Assembly (NCBI RefSeq): GCF_009933135.1
Contig: NZ_MAEH01000014.1
Coordinates: 310,001 to 374,000, forward strand
Origin: Candidatus Enterococcus leclercqii
GTDB lineage: Bacteria; Bacillota; Bacilli; Lactobacillales; Enterococcaceae
Length of the DNA: 64,000 bases
Direction of reading: 5' to 3'
Made by a program: the position numbers and the translations under genes. Under the pieces are notes generated by a model, which did no database searches, was not told the origin of the DNA, and saw only the letters and a list, made by a program, of their open reading frames with translations. Below are positions 33,229-43,373 of the stretch, piece after piece. How positions within the stretch are numbered: position 1 is the stretch's first letter; each line of letters starts with the position of its first letter.

Positions 33229-33322
33229 ACATGTTGCGGGTTTTTATTTTGCACCGGTAATGTTTGAGGCAATAGAGACTACGCAAAGCAATCTATCACC
33301 TAATAGAAATGAGGAATCTGCC

Positions 33323-34189
33323 ATGAAAGGTATTATTTTAGCTGGTGGCTCAGGAACACGTTTGTATCCTTTGACTAAAGCGACTTCTAAACAGCTGATG
33401 CCCATCTATGATAAACCGATGATCTATTACCCAATGTCCGTTTTGATGTTGGCGGGAATCCGTGACATCCTAATTATTTCAACGCCGCAGGATACGCCGC
33501 GGTTTGAAGATCTGTTTGGCGACGGCAGTGATTTGGGCCTATCCATTGAATACGCAGTACAGCCTAGTCCAGATGGTCTGGCACAGGCATTTCTGATTGG
33601 CGAAGAATTTATCGGAAAAGACAGCGTTTGTCTAATTTTAGGTGACAATATCTATTACGGTGGTGGCCTATCTAAGCTGTTGCAGCGCTCTGCGGCTAAA
33701 GCAGATGGGGCGACAGTTTTCGGTTATCACGTCAATGATCCAGAACGCTTTGGCGTCGTTGAATTTGACGAGAAGATGCAGGCAGTTTCCATTGAAGAAA
33801 AGCCGGAAGAACCGAAGTCAAACTATGCAGTGACTGGTCTGTATTTTTACGATAATGAGGTTGTTGAAATCGCCAAAAATATCAAGCCCTCTGCCAGAGG
33901 AGAACTTGAAATCACAGACGTCAATCAAGCCTATTTGGAAAAAGGTAAGTTGGCTGTGGAAGTCATGGGCCGTGGCTTTGCTTGGTTAGATACCGGTACC
34001 CATGAATCACTCTTGGAAGCCTCCAGTTTTATCGCAACGATTGAACGGCGTCAAAATTTGAAAGTTGCCTGTTTGGAAGAAATTGCCTATCGCATGGGCT
34101 ATATCGACCGAGAAAAGTTAATCCAATTGGCGCAACCTCTGAAAAAAAATCAATACGGACAGTATATGCTCCGTTTAGCAGGTGAGTAA
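33323..34189 (+). CDS. rmlA: Glucose-1-phosphate thymidylyltransferase RmlA
   Basis: A 288-residue enzyme making dTDP-glucose from glucose-1-phosphate and dTTP, first step of dTDP-L-rhamnose synthesis (epaE position). [18 protein letters not shown] is the nucleotide-binding signature; [21 protein letters not shown] and [14 protein letters not shown] are conserved. GAGGAA before ATG 33323 and the diagnostic N-terminus decide the start; the frame is open 38 codons further up. Confidence 0.97.
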   Translation: MKGIILAGGSGTRLYPLTKATSKQLMPIYDKPMIYYPMSVLMLAGIRDILIISTPQDTPRFEDLFGDGSDLGLSIEYAVQPSPDGLAQAFLIGEEFIGKDSVCLILGDNIYYGGGLSKLLQRSAAKADGATVFGYHVNDPERFGVVEFDEKMQAVSIEEKPEEPKSNYAVTGLYFYDNEVVEIAKNIKPSARGELEITDVNQAYLEKGKLAVEVMGRGFAWLDTGTHESLLEASSFIATIERRQNLKVACLEEIAYRMGYIDREKLIQLAQPLKKNQYGQYMLRLAGE

Positions 34190-34194
34190 AACAA

Positions 34195-34776
34195 ATGGGG
34201 AAAATCAAAATAACTAAAACAACTTTACAAGATGCACTGATTGTAGAACCGCAGATCTTTGGAGATCACCGGGGGTTCTTCACAGAGAGTTATTCCGAAG
34301 CGGACTTTAAAGCCGCTGGCATCCAGCACGATTTTATACAAGACAATCATTCCCTGTCTACACAAGCAGGTGTGATTCGCGGCCTGCACTTTCAAATGGG
34401 TGAGTCGGCTCAAACAAAATTGGTGCGGGTGGTTACTGGCGCTTTGTTGGATGTGATTGTCGATTTGCGTAAGGGCAGCCCAACCTATGGCAAATGGGAA
34501 AGTTTTATCCTTTCAGAAGCAAATCAACGACAATTATTAGTGCCACGAGGGTTTGCTCATGGGTTTGTGACGCTGACAACGAATGTCAATTTCTTATATA
34601 AATGTGATCGTTACTACGACGCCAAAGCTGACGCAGGCATTGCTTTTGATGATCCTACATTAGCCGTCGACTGGCCGCTGGATATCAGCAAAGCTATCTT
34701 ATCGGAAAAAGACCAAAATCATCCGAGTTTTAAAGAGTTTGAGAAAGAGAATCCTTTTATTTACGGAGAAATCTGA
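34195..34776 (+). CDS. rmlC: dTDP-4-dehydrorhamnose 3,5-epimerase RmlC
   Basis: A 193-residue cupin epimerase (epaF position). FGDHRGFFTESYSEADF, VIRGLHFQ with the catalytic His, and LVPRGFAHGFVTL are family signatures. It starts 6 bp after the rmlA stop with AGGTGAG as ribosome binding site. Confidence 0.97.
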   Translation: MGKIKITKTTLQDALIVEPQIFGDHRGFFTESYSEADFKAAGIQHDFIQDNHSLSTQAGVIRGLHFQMGESAQTKLVRVVTGALLDVIVDLRKGSPTYGKWESFILSEANQRQLLVPRGFAHGFVTLTTNVNFLYKCDRYYDAKADAGIAFDDPTLAVDWPLDISKAILSEKDQNHPSFKEFEKENPFIYGEI

Positions 34777-34864
34777 CAGAGGTGGGGTTCTAATCGTTGT
34801 CAGATATGCTACTTACTTGAGTCGCAAGTGTCTTTGTGACCAGCATTATGTTTAGGGAGTGTGA

Positions 34865-35896
<1,032 letters not shown>

Positions 35897-35928
35897 ATAG
35901 CATTGAAGCAATCATAAAAAAGACAGCT

Positions 35929-35953
35929 AAGGCAGGTGCGTACCTGCCTTTTT
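35929..35953 (+). terminator. Terminator-like hairpin between rmlB and rmlD
   Basis: Perfect 9-bp stem AAGGCAGGT/ACCTGCCTT, tetraloop and T5. It stands inside the rhamnose gene set with no obvious promoter before rmlD, so it probably reduces rather than abolishes expression of rmlD. Confidence 0.75.
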
Positions 35954-36023
35954 CAAAGGGCATAAACTTTGTAGGAAGTTGAAAAGCGCTCTTTGCAAAG
36001 GCGGCAAGAACGGAGGAACAAAG

Positions 36024-36884
36024 ATGATTTTGATTACCGGCGGAAATGGCCAATTGGGGACTGAACTAAGAAAGCTGTTGGATGAACAGCAAGTGACCTA
36101 TGTGTCCACTGATTCTTCAGAAATGGATATCACGGATGCCAAACAGACGCGCCAGGTTATTGAAGAGCTTAAGCCTGAAGTGATCTATCACTGTGCTGCG
36201 TATACCGCAGTTGATAAAGCGGAAGAGGAAAGTAAGGCGTTGGATGAATTGATCAACGTTGACGGCACTCGCAATGTCGCTGAAGCCGCAAAAGCAGTAG
36301 GCGCGACCTTGGTTTATATCAGCACTGATTATGTTTTTGACGGAGCCAAAAAAGAGCATACGTATAAAGAATCTGATACTCCGGCACCGCTGAACGAATA
36401 TGGCCGCACCAAACTGCTGGGAGAACAAGCAGTGGCAGCTATCATGGATAATTATTATATTATTCGAACATCCTGGGTTTTCGGAAATTATGGCAATAAT
36501 TTCGTCTTTACCATGCAGCGCTTGGCAAAAAGCCACTCCAAGCTGACTGTTGTCAATGATCAATTTGGCCGTCCTACTTGGACCCGGACATTGGCAGAAT
36601 TCATGACATTCGTTGTTCAAGAGCAAGCGCCCTTTGGAATTTACCATTTGTCCAACGAAGGTTCCTGCAGCTGGTATGAATTTGCTAAGGAAATCTTGAA
36701 AGATACCACAGTGGAAGTAGCTCCGGTGACTTCTGCGGAATATCCGCAAAAAGCGCGCCGCCCTCAGTATTCAGTGATGGACTTAAGCAAGGCGGAGGCA
36801 CTGGGATTTGTGATTCCAACTTGGCAGACAGCTTTATCTGAAATGTTATCTGAAAGTAAAGCTGACGTTACAAAGGTTGAGTAA
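36024..36884 (+). CDS. rmlD: dTDP-4-dehydrorhamnose reductase RmlD
   Basis: A 286-residue reductase completing dTDP-L-rhamnose (epaH position). NADPH motif TGGNGQLGTEL, YHCAAYTAVDKAEEE, YISTDYVFDG and the YxxxK in YGRTKLLGE are clear. GGAGG selects ATG 36024 over 35979. It lies 127 bp after rmlB, across a terminator-like hairpin. The promoter for the export genes begins in its last codons. Confidence 0.97.
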   Translation: MILITGGNGQLGTELRKLLDEQQVTYVSTDSSEMDITDAKQTRQVIEELKPEVIYHCAAYTAVDKAEEESKALDELINVDGTRNVAEAAKAVGATLVYISTDYVFDGAKKEHTYKESDTPAPLNEYGRTKLLGEQAVAAIMDNYYIIRTSWVFGNYGNNFVFTMQRLAKSHSKLTVVNDQFGRPTWTRTLAEFMTFVVQEQAPFGIYHLSNEGSCSWYEFAKEILKDTTVEVAPVTSAEYPQKARRPQYSVMDLSKAEALGFVIPTWQTALSEMLSESKADVTKVE

Positions 36885-36905
36885 GAGCCGGTTGTCCGGT
36901 ATAAT
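36877..36905 (+). promoter_or_regulatory. Promoter for the ABC transporter genes
   Basis: TTGAGT (36877-36882), a 17-bp spacer and TATAAT (36900-36905). The -35 lies in the last codons of rmlD. It gives the export and later glycosyltransferase genes independent transcription. Confidence 0.7.
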
Positions 36906-36963
36906 CTTTCCATAATAATCTGGCGGCTGGTGGACAGTCTGCCGGATCCAACAGGAGAAAAGC

Positions 36964-37761
36964 ATGTTTGAACGAAAAAATCTGATCCTACTGAAAGAAT
37001 TAGTTAAAACTGACTTTAAGCTGCGTTACCAGGGAAGTGCCATCGGTTATATCTGGTCGGTGTTGAAACCTTTGATGCTGTTTGCGGTCATGTATGTCGT
37101 CTTCATTAAATTTTTGCGTTTCGGCGCGGACGTCCCGCACTTTGCCATTGCGTTGTTGTTGGGGATGGTCTTATGGAATTTCTTTGTGGAGACTACCAAT
37201 ATGGGAATGATGGCGATTGTAAATCGAGGAGATCTGATCCGCAAGCTTAGTTTCCCAACAGAGATTATCGTCTTGTCGGTCTCACTGAATGCACTGATTA
37301 ACCTTTTGATTAGTCTGGTGATCGTTTTTATTTTCGGTTTGATTAATGGAGTTACAATTTCTCCGTTAGCTATCGTGTCACCGTTGTTGCTGATAGAACT
37401 CTACGCGTTGGCGTTAGGTGTGGCTTTTATTCTAGCCACCATCTATGTACGTTTTCGTGATATTGGTCCAATCTGGGAAGTCATCTTGCAGATTGGCATG
37501 TATGCCACGCCTTTGATTTATCCGGTAACAATGGTGCTTAATCAAAGTCGTTTGATTGGACAGCTTCTTTTGTTCAATCCAATGGCGCAGATTATTCAGG
37601 ATATGCGTCATTTATTGACCAGTCCAGCCAATTTGACGATTTGGCAGCTGGTGGATCAAAAGTGGCTGGCGATTATTCCTTATCTGCTGCCGTTTGTGAT
37701 CTTACTTATCGGCTATCGTTACTTTAAGAAAAATGCCAAAAAATTTGCGGAGATTATCTAA
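36964..37761 (+). CDS. epaL: Polysaccharide ABC exporter permease, EpaL-like
   Basis: A 265-residue ABC-2 type permease (Wzm/TagG/RgpC class) with about six helices. LLKELVKTDFKLRYQGSAIGYIWSVLKPL is the typical amphipathic N-terminus, and RFRDIGPIWEVILQIGMYATPLIYP is the conserved re-entrant region. With the ATPase it flips or exports the lipid-linked rhamnan. Its stop codon overlaps the ATPase start (TAATG). Confidence 0.9.
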   Translation: MFERKNLILLKELVKTDFKLRYQGSAIGYIWSVLKPLMLFAVMYVVFIKFLRFGADVPHFAIALLLGMVLWNFFVETTNMGMMAIVNRGDLIRKLSFPTEIIVLSVSLNALINLLISLVIVFIFGLINGVTISPLAIVSPLLLIELYALALGVAFILATIYVRFRDIGPIWEVILQIGMYATPLIYPVTMVLNQSRLIGQLLLFNPMAQIIQDMRHLLTSPANLTIWQLVDQKWLAIIPYLLPFVILLIGYRYFKKNAKKFAEII

Positions 37762-38969
37762 TGAAAGAAACAGCAGTAAGTATCAAAAATGTCAGCAAGG
37801 CCTTTAAATTGCCTACTGAGAGCACCAATAGTCTCAAACGCCTGGTCATCAACACAGTAAAAGGGATCAAGGGCTATAAAGAGCAGCAAGTGTTGAAAGA
37901 TATTTCCTTTGATGTCTACAAAGGCGATTTTTTCGGGGTTGTTGGCCGTAACGGCAGCGGGAAATCTACGCTATTGAAGATTATCAGTCAAATCTATTGG
38001 CCGGAAAATGGGACTGTTGAAATTGACGGCCGTTTGGTTTCATTTATCGAGCTGGGGGTGGGTTTTAATCCTGAGCTGACTGGACGGGAAAACGTCTATC
38101 TAAATGGTGCCATGTTGGGCTTTTCTGAAAAAGAAATCGATGGAATGTATGAGGATATTGTCAGTTTCGCCGAGCTTTCAGAATTTATGAATCAGAAGCT
38201 GAAAAACTACTCAAGTGGGATGCAGGTCCGTTTGGCATTCTCTGTTGCTATTCAGGCCAAGAGTGATATTTTGGTATTGGATGAAGTCTTAGCGGTGGGA
38301 GATGAAGCGTTTCAGCGGAAATGTAACGATTATTTCATGCAAGCTCGAGCCGAGAAAAAGACCATTATTCTGGTAACTCATTCGATGGAAGCCGTGCGTA
38401 AGTATTGCAACCGAGCGGTGATGATCGACAAGGGAAAAGTCAAGGTATTGGGAACGCCGGATGAAGTGGCCAACCAGTATTCATTGGATAACGTTGTTCA
38501 AGCCGGAGCTGAGGTATTGGATGCTGCAAAAAACGAGTCGGATCGCCAATTGTCCAGCGTAGAAAATGTCAACGTGCGGCTGTTGTCCTCGGAAATACTG
38601 ACTGGTGAAAATCGTACCGTTGATTTTGAAGTGAGCTACGATGTCATGCAGGATATCACAACCTATCTGGCCTTTTCACTGACAGACATCGACCGCAGCT
38701 TCTGGATGTATAACGACAATTCTCAGGAACAAATGCTTAAAGGTACGGGGCATAAAACGATGCGTTATCGTTGTGAGTTGAAGGGTATCAATTCATGTAA
38801 ACTGGCTTTGACGGTCTCTGTCAGAGACGATGCACAGCGACCATTAGCTTTTAATCGTCCGGACAATTCACCGGTAATTATTGTTTCGCCAGATGAAACT
38901 CTGAATGCCAGCCGACGAGACGCCGCCAGTGGTGTCCTTACCGCTAACGGAATTTGGGAAGTCGGATAA
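37761..38969 (+). CDS. epaM: Polysaccharide ABC exporter ATPase, EpaM-like
   Basis: A 402-residue ATPase (Wzt/TagH/RgpD class). Walker A GRNGSGKS (about 72), signature YSSGMQVRLAF, Walker B ILVLDEVLAVGD, H-loop VTHSMEA. Beyond residue 240 a Wzt-type C-terminal beta domain (VNVRLLSSEILTGENRTVDFEVSYDV) should bind glycan, suggesting recognition of a modified chain end. It overlaps the permease by one base. Confidence 0.92.
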   Translation: MKETAVSIKNVSKAFKLPTESTNSLKRLVINTVKGIKGYKEQQVLKDISFDVYKGDFFGVVGRNGSGKSTLLKIISQIYWPENGTVEIDGRLVSFIELGVGFNPELTGRENVYLNGAMLGFSEKEIDGMYEDIVSFAELSEFMNQKLKNYSSGMQVRLAFSVAIQAKSDILVLDEVLAVGDEAFQRKCNDYFMQARAEKKTIILVTHSMEAVRKYCNRAVMIDKGKVKVLGTPDEVANQYSLDNVVQAGAEVLDAAKNESDRQLSSVENVNVRLLSSEILTGENRTVDFEVSYDVMQDITTYLAFSLTDIDRSFWMYNDNSQEQMLKGTGHKTMRYRCELKGINSCKLALTVSVRDDAQRPLAFNRPDNSPVIIVSPDETLNASRRDAASGVLTANGIWEVG

Positions 38970-39029
38970 TTTGGCAAATCTGTCCTACTAAAGAAGTACT
39001 AAAAAATCGAAACAGATAAGAGGGAAATT

Positions 39030-42000
39030 ATGAAGCAGGTTTCTGTTATTGTGACTTGTTACAATCATGAAAAATATATCAGACAATGCCTGACTAGCAT
39101 TTTCAAACAAACTTATCCGGCCATTCGATTGGCTGTCATCGATGACGGTTCAACTGACGGTTCTAGGGCGATCATCCAAGAGGTTCTTGGCCGGTCGCCT
39201 TTTTCCAATACAGTCTTTTTACAGCAGGAGAATGCCGGTGTTTGTGCGGTTCGCAATCGGGGTTTAGCAGAGACAACCGGGGACTTTGTGCTCTTTATCG
39301 ACAGCGACGATTACTTACCACAAGATTACGTGCAGCGCTTAGTAGAAAAAGCCGAAGCGACGGCTGCTGACATCGTTTACGGAAATCTATGGGATTTCAA
39401 TGAGGATAAATTTTACGTTGAAAGTCACGCGTTTGAACTGATTTCTTTTTTACAGAGCAATTACATCAATAATTCCTCCTTGTTGAGAAGAAGCGTGATC
39501 AAAGAAACCCGTTACGATATGGCATTGAACCGCCAGTTTTTGGAAGACTGGGACTTTTTGATGACGCTGATTTTGGAAAACGGCGCAAAACCAGTCTATG
39601 CCCCAGAAGTCAAACTCAATTATCGTATCTTGCCGGATTCGATTTCCAGAAGAGACGGACATACCCAACGCAAAAGCTTTTACGATGTCTATTTTTATCT
39701 GTTAAAAAAACATGTGCCTAAATGGAAAGATGAGATTTTTACGGCGCTGGAAAACAATACCATGTTGTTGGAAGATCGTTTGGTTGAGTTGACAGACCAC
39801 CTTGAAGAAGTCACCGACTATGTCAAATCCCTTGAAGGAAAATTGACTGGGGATCCGGCTAATCAATCACCAGAAGCTGAAGTTAAGCGCCTCAACACGG
39901 AAATCCAGCGACTCCAAGGAGAACAGGTCGCACTGCTGCATTCCCGGTCTTATCGCATGGGCAATGCGATCATTCGTCCGGCAAAATATGCCTTGAAGGT
40001 TGTCCGAAATCCTCGTGCTGCAAAACCCCTCGTCAAAAGAGTTCTATCACGAATGAAACGGACGGCACGAAAAATTCCTTCGCCGATGCGCTATCTCTAT
40101 CGACCTTATCGCAGTTTAGCTAGAAGTAAAAACAACTATACTGATCCTAAGCGTCAGTTAATCTATGTGATTTATGAAGAGCAACCGCAATTGCAAACAT
40201 ACAAGCTGCTTTTTCTTGAAGGTTTGGCCGACTTTTGCGCGGATATTTTAATTGTCGTCAATGGCGAGCTTCCCCAAAGAGATATAGATAAATTGGCAAC
40301 CTATGGCCAGGTGCGTTGTCGGGAAAACAGTGGTTATGACACAGCTGCATTTCGTGAGGGAATTCTCTTTTTAGGAAAAGAACAGTTGGCCACGTATGAT
40401 CAGCTGCTGCTGGTCAATGACACCAATGTTGGTCCTTTTGGAAATCTTCAGCAAGTTTTTTCCAAGATGGCTGCCCGCCGTTTAGATTTTTGGGGAATCT
40501 CCTATGGGGAAGAGCAATCAGATATTACCGGTTACAACAAATATGGCTATATTCCGTTACACTTGCAGTCTTATTTTTTAGCAATTGAACATTCATTGCT
40601 GGATAGTCCAGCCTTTTGGACTTACTGGGAACAGCTGACAGATACCAATTCACGGGAAAAAGCGATTGGTCGCCACGAGACAGTCTTTACCCGTCACTTT
40701 ACTGATCTAGGCTTTAAAGCCGATGCTCTTTTGACTCACAACGCCGACAGTGCAATGTATATTCATCCTTTAACCATGTTAAAAAAAGGCATTCCACTAG
40801 TAAAATACAGTGCGTTTGCGAATTATTCGAATGAAAAGTTTTTGTGGCAAGGCCTTAAGCGCCAGACAGAAGTACCAGATTTAATCGCCTATCTTGACCA
40901 ACAGACAAACTATCCGATGGCAGTGATTCACCAAATTCAGGAAGATATCCGTAAGAAAGATCAAGAGCAGTACATTTTAATCATCGATGGCGTTGAAAAT
41001 CAAATTCCACAATGCACCCGCTATCGTGTTTTAAACAAAGCCGAGCAGCTGCGTTCATTAGGCTATCCAGTAAAAGTAGTGGACAATTCTAAATTCCGAT
41101 TAGCCGATGCTGAAAGGGCGTTTTTGATTATTGTTTATCGCTGTGGGTATCGAGAAGTCTTAGGCCAAATGGTCACTTTAGCAAAGCAATTTGGAAAAGG
41201 CGTCCTGTATGACATCGATGATTTGGTAATCGCTACGAAATATACCGACCAGCTGGCATATACTCAAGGTCTGTCAGTCGGAGCGAAAGGCGATTATGAT
41301 GCTGGAGTTATGAGCTATGGTAAAATGCTGGAACTCTGTGATGGAGCGGTGACCACTACGGCGCGTTTAAAAACAGAGCTTTCCAATTATCGTCCCTTTG
41401 TATTGATGAATCGTAATCTGGCTTCGAAAGAGCTGGTAGACATCAGTCGTCAGTTTATGAAGGACTATTCGACACCAGAAGAAAGCACGGTGAAGATTGG
41501 CTATTTTTCAGGTTCTATCACCCATAATGAAAATTTTGAGTTGGTCAAAGAGGCGCTGATTCGTTTAATGAACCGCTATTTGCATGTAGAGCTCCATATT
41601 GTGGGATACCTGGAGCTGCCCCAGGATCTGCAGCCCTTTAAAAAACGGATCATCATTCATGACTATGTAGAGTGGCATCAGTTGCCCGAATTGATCAGCC
41701 GCGTAGATATTAACTTAGCCCCACTAACTGATACCATCTTCAATCAAGCAAAATCAGAGATTAAGTGGTTGGAAGCAGCATTGGTAAAAGTTCCGACAGT
41801 CGCCAGTCGTTTGGGTTCCTTTGAAGAAATGATCAAAGACGGTCAGACTGGTTTACTGGCAAGTGATGACGAATGGGAAGAATCATTGGAGCTGCTAATC
41901 GGTAGTCGAGAATTACGGCAGCGTTTGGCAGAGGCGGCAGCTGAGGAAGTTGAAAGACAGTGTGTCACAAGCCGGCATCACGATGAGTTAACGGCGTATG

Positions 42001-42044
42001 TCAAGAAATGGCTTGCATCTGATGAGAAGGGGGCAGTTCAATGA
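39030..42044 (+). CDS. epaN: Three-domain glycosyltransferase: GT2, RgpF-like rhamnan synthesis, GT4-like (EpaN-like)
   Basis: A 1004-residue multidomain enzyme. Residues 1 to about 280 are a GT2 (VSVIVTCYNHEKYI, IDDGSTDGS, FIDSDDYLP). About 280-370 is helical and basic. About 370-660 resembles rhamnan synthesis protein F (ENSGYDTAAFREGI, LLVNDTNVGPFG, YFLAIE). About 670-1004 is a GT4-like domain (VLYDIDDLV, IGYFSGSITHNENFELV, INLAPLTDTIFNQAKSEIKWLEAAL). It should build part of the rhamnose chain or its decoration. Matches E. faecalis EpaN in position and type. Overlaps the next gene by ATGA. Confidence 0.85.
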   Translation: MKQVSVIVTCYNHEKYIRQCLTSIFKQTYPAIRLAVIDDGSTDGSRAIIQEVLGRSPFSNTVFLQQENAGVCAVRNRGLAETTGDFVLFIDSDDYLPQDYVQRLVEKAEATAADIVYGNLWDFNEDKFYVESHAFELISFLQSNYINNSSLLRRSVIKETRYDMALNRQFLEDWDFLMTLILENGAKPVYAPEVKLNYRILPDSISRRDGHTQRKSFYDVYFYLLKKHVPKWKDEIFTALENNTMLLEDRLVELTDHLEEVTDYVKSLEGKLTGDPANQSPEAEVKRLNTEIQRLQGEQVALLHSRSYRMGNAIIRPAKYALKVVRNPRAAKPLVKRVLSRMKRTARKIPSPMRYLYRPYRSLARSKNNYTDPKRQLIYVIYEEQPQLQTYKLLFLEGLADFCADILIVVNGELPQRDIDKLATYGQVRCRENSGYDTAAFREGILFLGKEQLATYDQLLLVNDTNVGPFGNLQQVFSKMAARRLDFWGISYGEEQSDITGYNKYGYIPLHLQSYFLAIEHSLLDSPAFWTYWEQLTDTNSREKAIGRHETVFTRHFTDLGFKADALLTHNADSAMYIHPLTMLKKGIPLVKYSAFANYSNEKFLWQGLKRQTEVPDLIAYLDQQTNYPMAVIHQIQEDIRKKDQEQYILIIDGVENQIPQCTRYRVLNKAEQLRSLGYPVKVVDNSKFRLADAERAFLIIVYRCGYREVLGQMVTLAKQFGKGVLYDIDDLVIATKYTDQLAYTQGLSVGAKGDYDAGVMSYGKMLELCDGAVTTTARLKTELSNYRPFVLMNRNLASKELVDISRQFMKDYSTPEESTVKIGYFSGSITHNENFELVKEALIRLMNRYLHVELHIVGYLELPQDLQPFKKRIIIHDYVEWHQLPELISRVDINLAPLTDTIFNQAKSEIKWLEAALVKVPTVASRLGSFEEMIKDGQTGLLASDDEWEESLELLIGSRELRQRLAEAAAEEVERQCVTSRHHDELTAYVKKWLASDEKGAVQ

Positions 42045-43306
42045 CACGAATATTATTTGTTTCACCTAGTGGGACCTTTGACAACGGTGCGGAGATCTCA
42101 ATCTATCATCTCATGAAGCTGTTAAAAGACAATGGGCATGTCGTTTACAATGTTGCGCCAGCTTCTTTTCCTAATTTTGAAGAAGATTATCGTGCTCATT
42201 TTAAAGAAATCGACGTTCCTGTAACATTTATTCCCCGAAACAAGTGGTGGTGGGAAGAAGCGCCAGGATTGAAATACGGGACTGCTGGCGAGCGAGCAGT
42301 GGCCTACCGGGACAATATCAGTGCTTTGCGACAGCTGATCAAAGAAAAAGAAATACAAGTAGTGATTACCAATACGGTGAATATGTTTCAAGGAGCTGTC
42401 GCAGCCGCTTGTGAGGAAGTGAGTCATTTTTGGTTAATCCATGAGTTTCCGGAAAACGAGTTTGCCTATTATTTGGACAAGCTAGATTTCGTAGCTGAAA
42501 ACAGCGATGCGCTGTTTGCTGTTCAAGGGGAACTGCAAAAAAAACTCCAGACACTCTTGCCATCAAAAAAGACGATTGGCAGTTTTGTGCCTTTCACCGA
42601 GGTCACGACAAAGTCATTAAAAAGTGGCAAACAACAGCGAATTGTTTCCATTGGACGTTTGACACCAGGAAAAAATCAGCTGGAGTTGTTACAGGCTTAT
42701 ACGAGGTTAAAAGAACCGCGGCCGGAGCTAGTTTTTATTGGCGCTTGGGATGACGATTACAAGCGAAAAGTTGACCGCTTCGTCAAAGAACAGCGCCTAT
42801 CGACTGTCACCTTTACCGGGAAAAAGACAGATCCTTGGGGGGAAGTAACAGAGAGGGATCTCTGTGTTTTGCCTTCTGAGATGGAGACATTTGGTTTGGT
42901 CTACGCTGAAGCTCTGCTAAAAGGCGTACCGGTGATTTTGTCGGACAATCCCGGTCATCGCTCGGCTTTTGACTATTTTGGTGGTGGAGAGCTGTATTCT
43001 TCCGGTGATGTGGCAGAATTGACAGTGCGGATAGAAAAAAGCTTGCGGGATTTCCCATTGCTTCATCAAGAGGCGGCAAGCTTTGCGACTGTCGCCTTTG
43101 AAAAGTATCAACCCCAGCGAGTCTATCAAGAACTGTTGGAAGCTTTGGCCGTGGAACAGCTGCCACAAAAAAAAGCATTGCGTCATCTGGCAGAGGTTCT
43201 GACTTTAAATGAAGAAAAAAGCCGCTTGACCAGAACTGAAAAGCGTATGCGTCAGTTTGTTAATCGAGGATCTGCATGGCTGAAACGCCGCTTCAATAAC
43301 GACTAA
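42041..43306 (+). CDS. epaO: GT4-family glycosyltransferase, EpaO-like
   Basis: A 421-residue GT-B glycosyltransferase. FVSPSGTFDNGAEISIYHLMKLL begins the acceptor domain; IVSIGRLTPGKNQLELLQAY starts the donor domain, followed by VTFTGKK and LPSEMETFGLVYAEALLKGVPVI, the ExxxxxxxE motif. The basic C-terminus may anchor it to the membrane. Translationally coupled to the three-domain enzyme; last gene of the locus. The EpaO name rests on position. Confidence 0.8.
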   Translation: MTRILFVSPSGTFDNGAEISIYHLMKLLKDNGHVVYNVAPASFPNFEEDYRAHFKEIDVPVTFIPRNKWWWEEAPGLKYGTAGERAVAYRDNISALRQLIKEKEIQVVITNTVNMFQGAVAAACEEVSHFWLIHEFPENEFAYYLDKLDFVAENSDALFAVQGELQKKLQTLLPSKKTIGSFVPFTEVTTKSLKSGKQQRIVSIGRLTPGKNQLELLQAYTRLKEPRPELVFIGAWDDDYKRKVDRFVKEQRLSTVTFTGKKTDPWGEVTERDLCVLPSEMETFGLVYAEALLKGVPVILSDNPGHRSAFDYFGGGELYSSGDVAELTVRIEKSLRDFPLLHQEAASFATVAFEKYQPQRVYQELLEALAVEQLPQKKALRHLAEVLTLNEEKSRLTRTEKRMRQFVNRGSAWLKRRFNND

Positions 43307-43313
43307 CGCACTC

Positions 43314-43362
43314 AAAAAAGCGCCTGACCAATTGATTTTCATCATTGGCAGGCGCTTTTTTT
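43314..43362. terminator. Bidirectional terminator between the epa-like locus and the L,D-transpeptidase gene
   Basis: AAAAAAGCGCCTG/CAGGCGCTTTTTT (43314-43326 with 43349-43361) with an inner CCAAT/ATTGG extension. T-runs on both strands. Confidence 0.92.
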
Positions 43363-43373
43363 GAGGGTAATGA

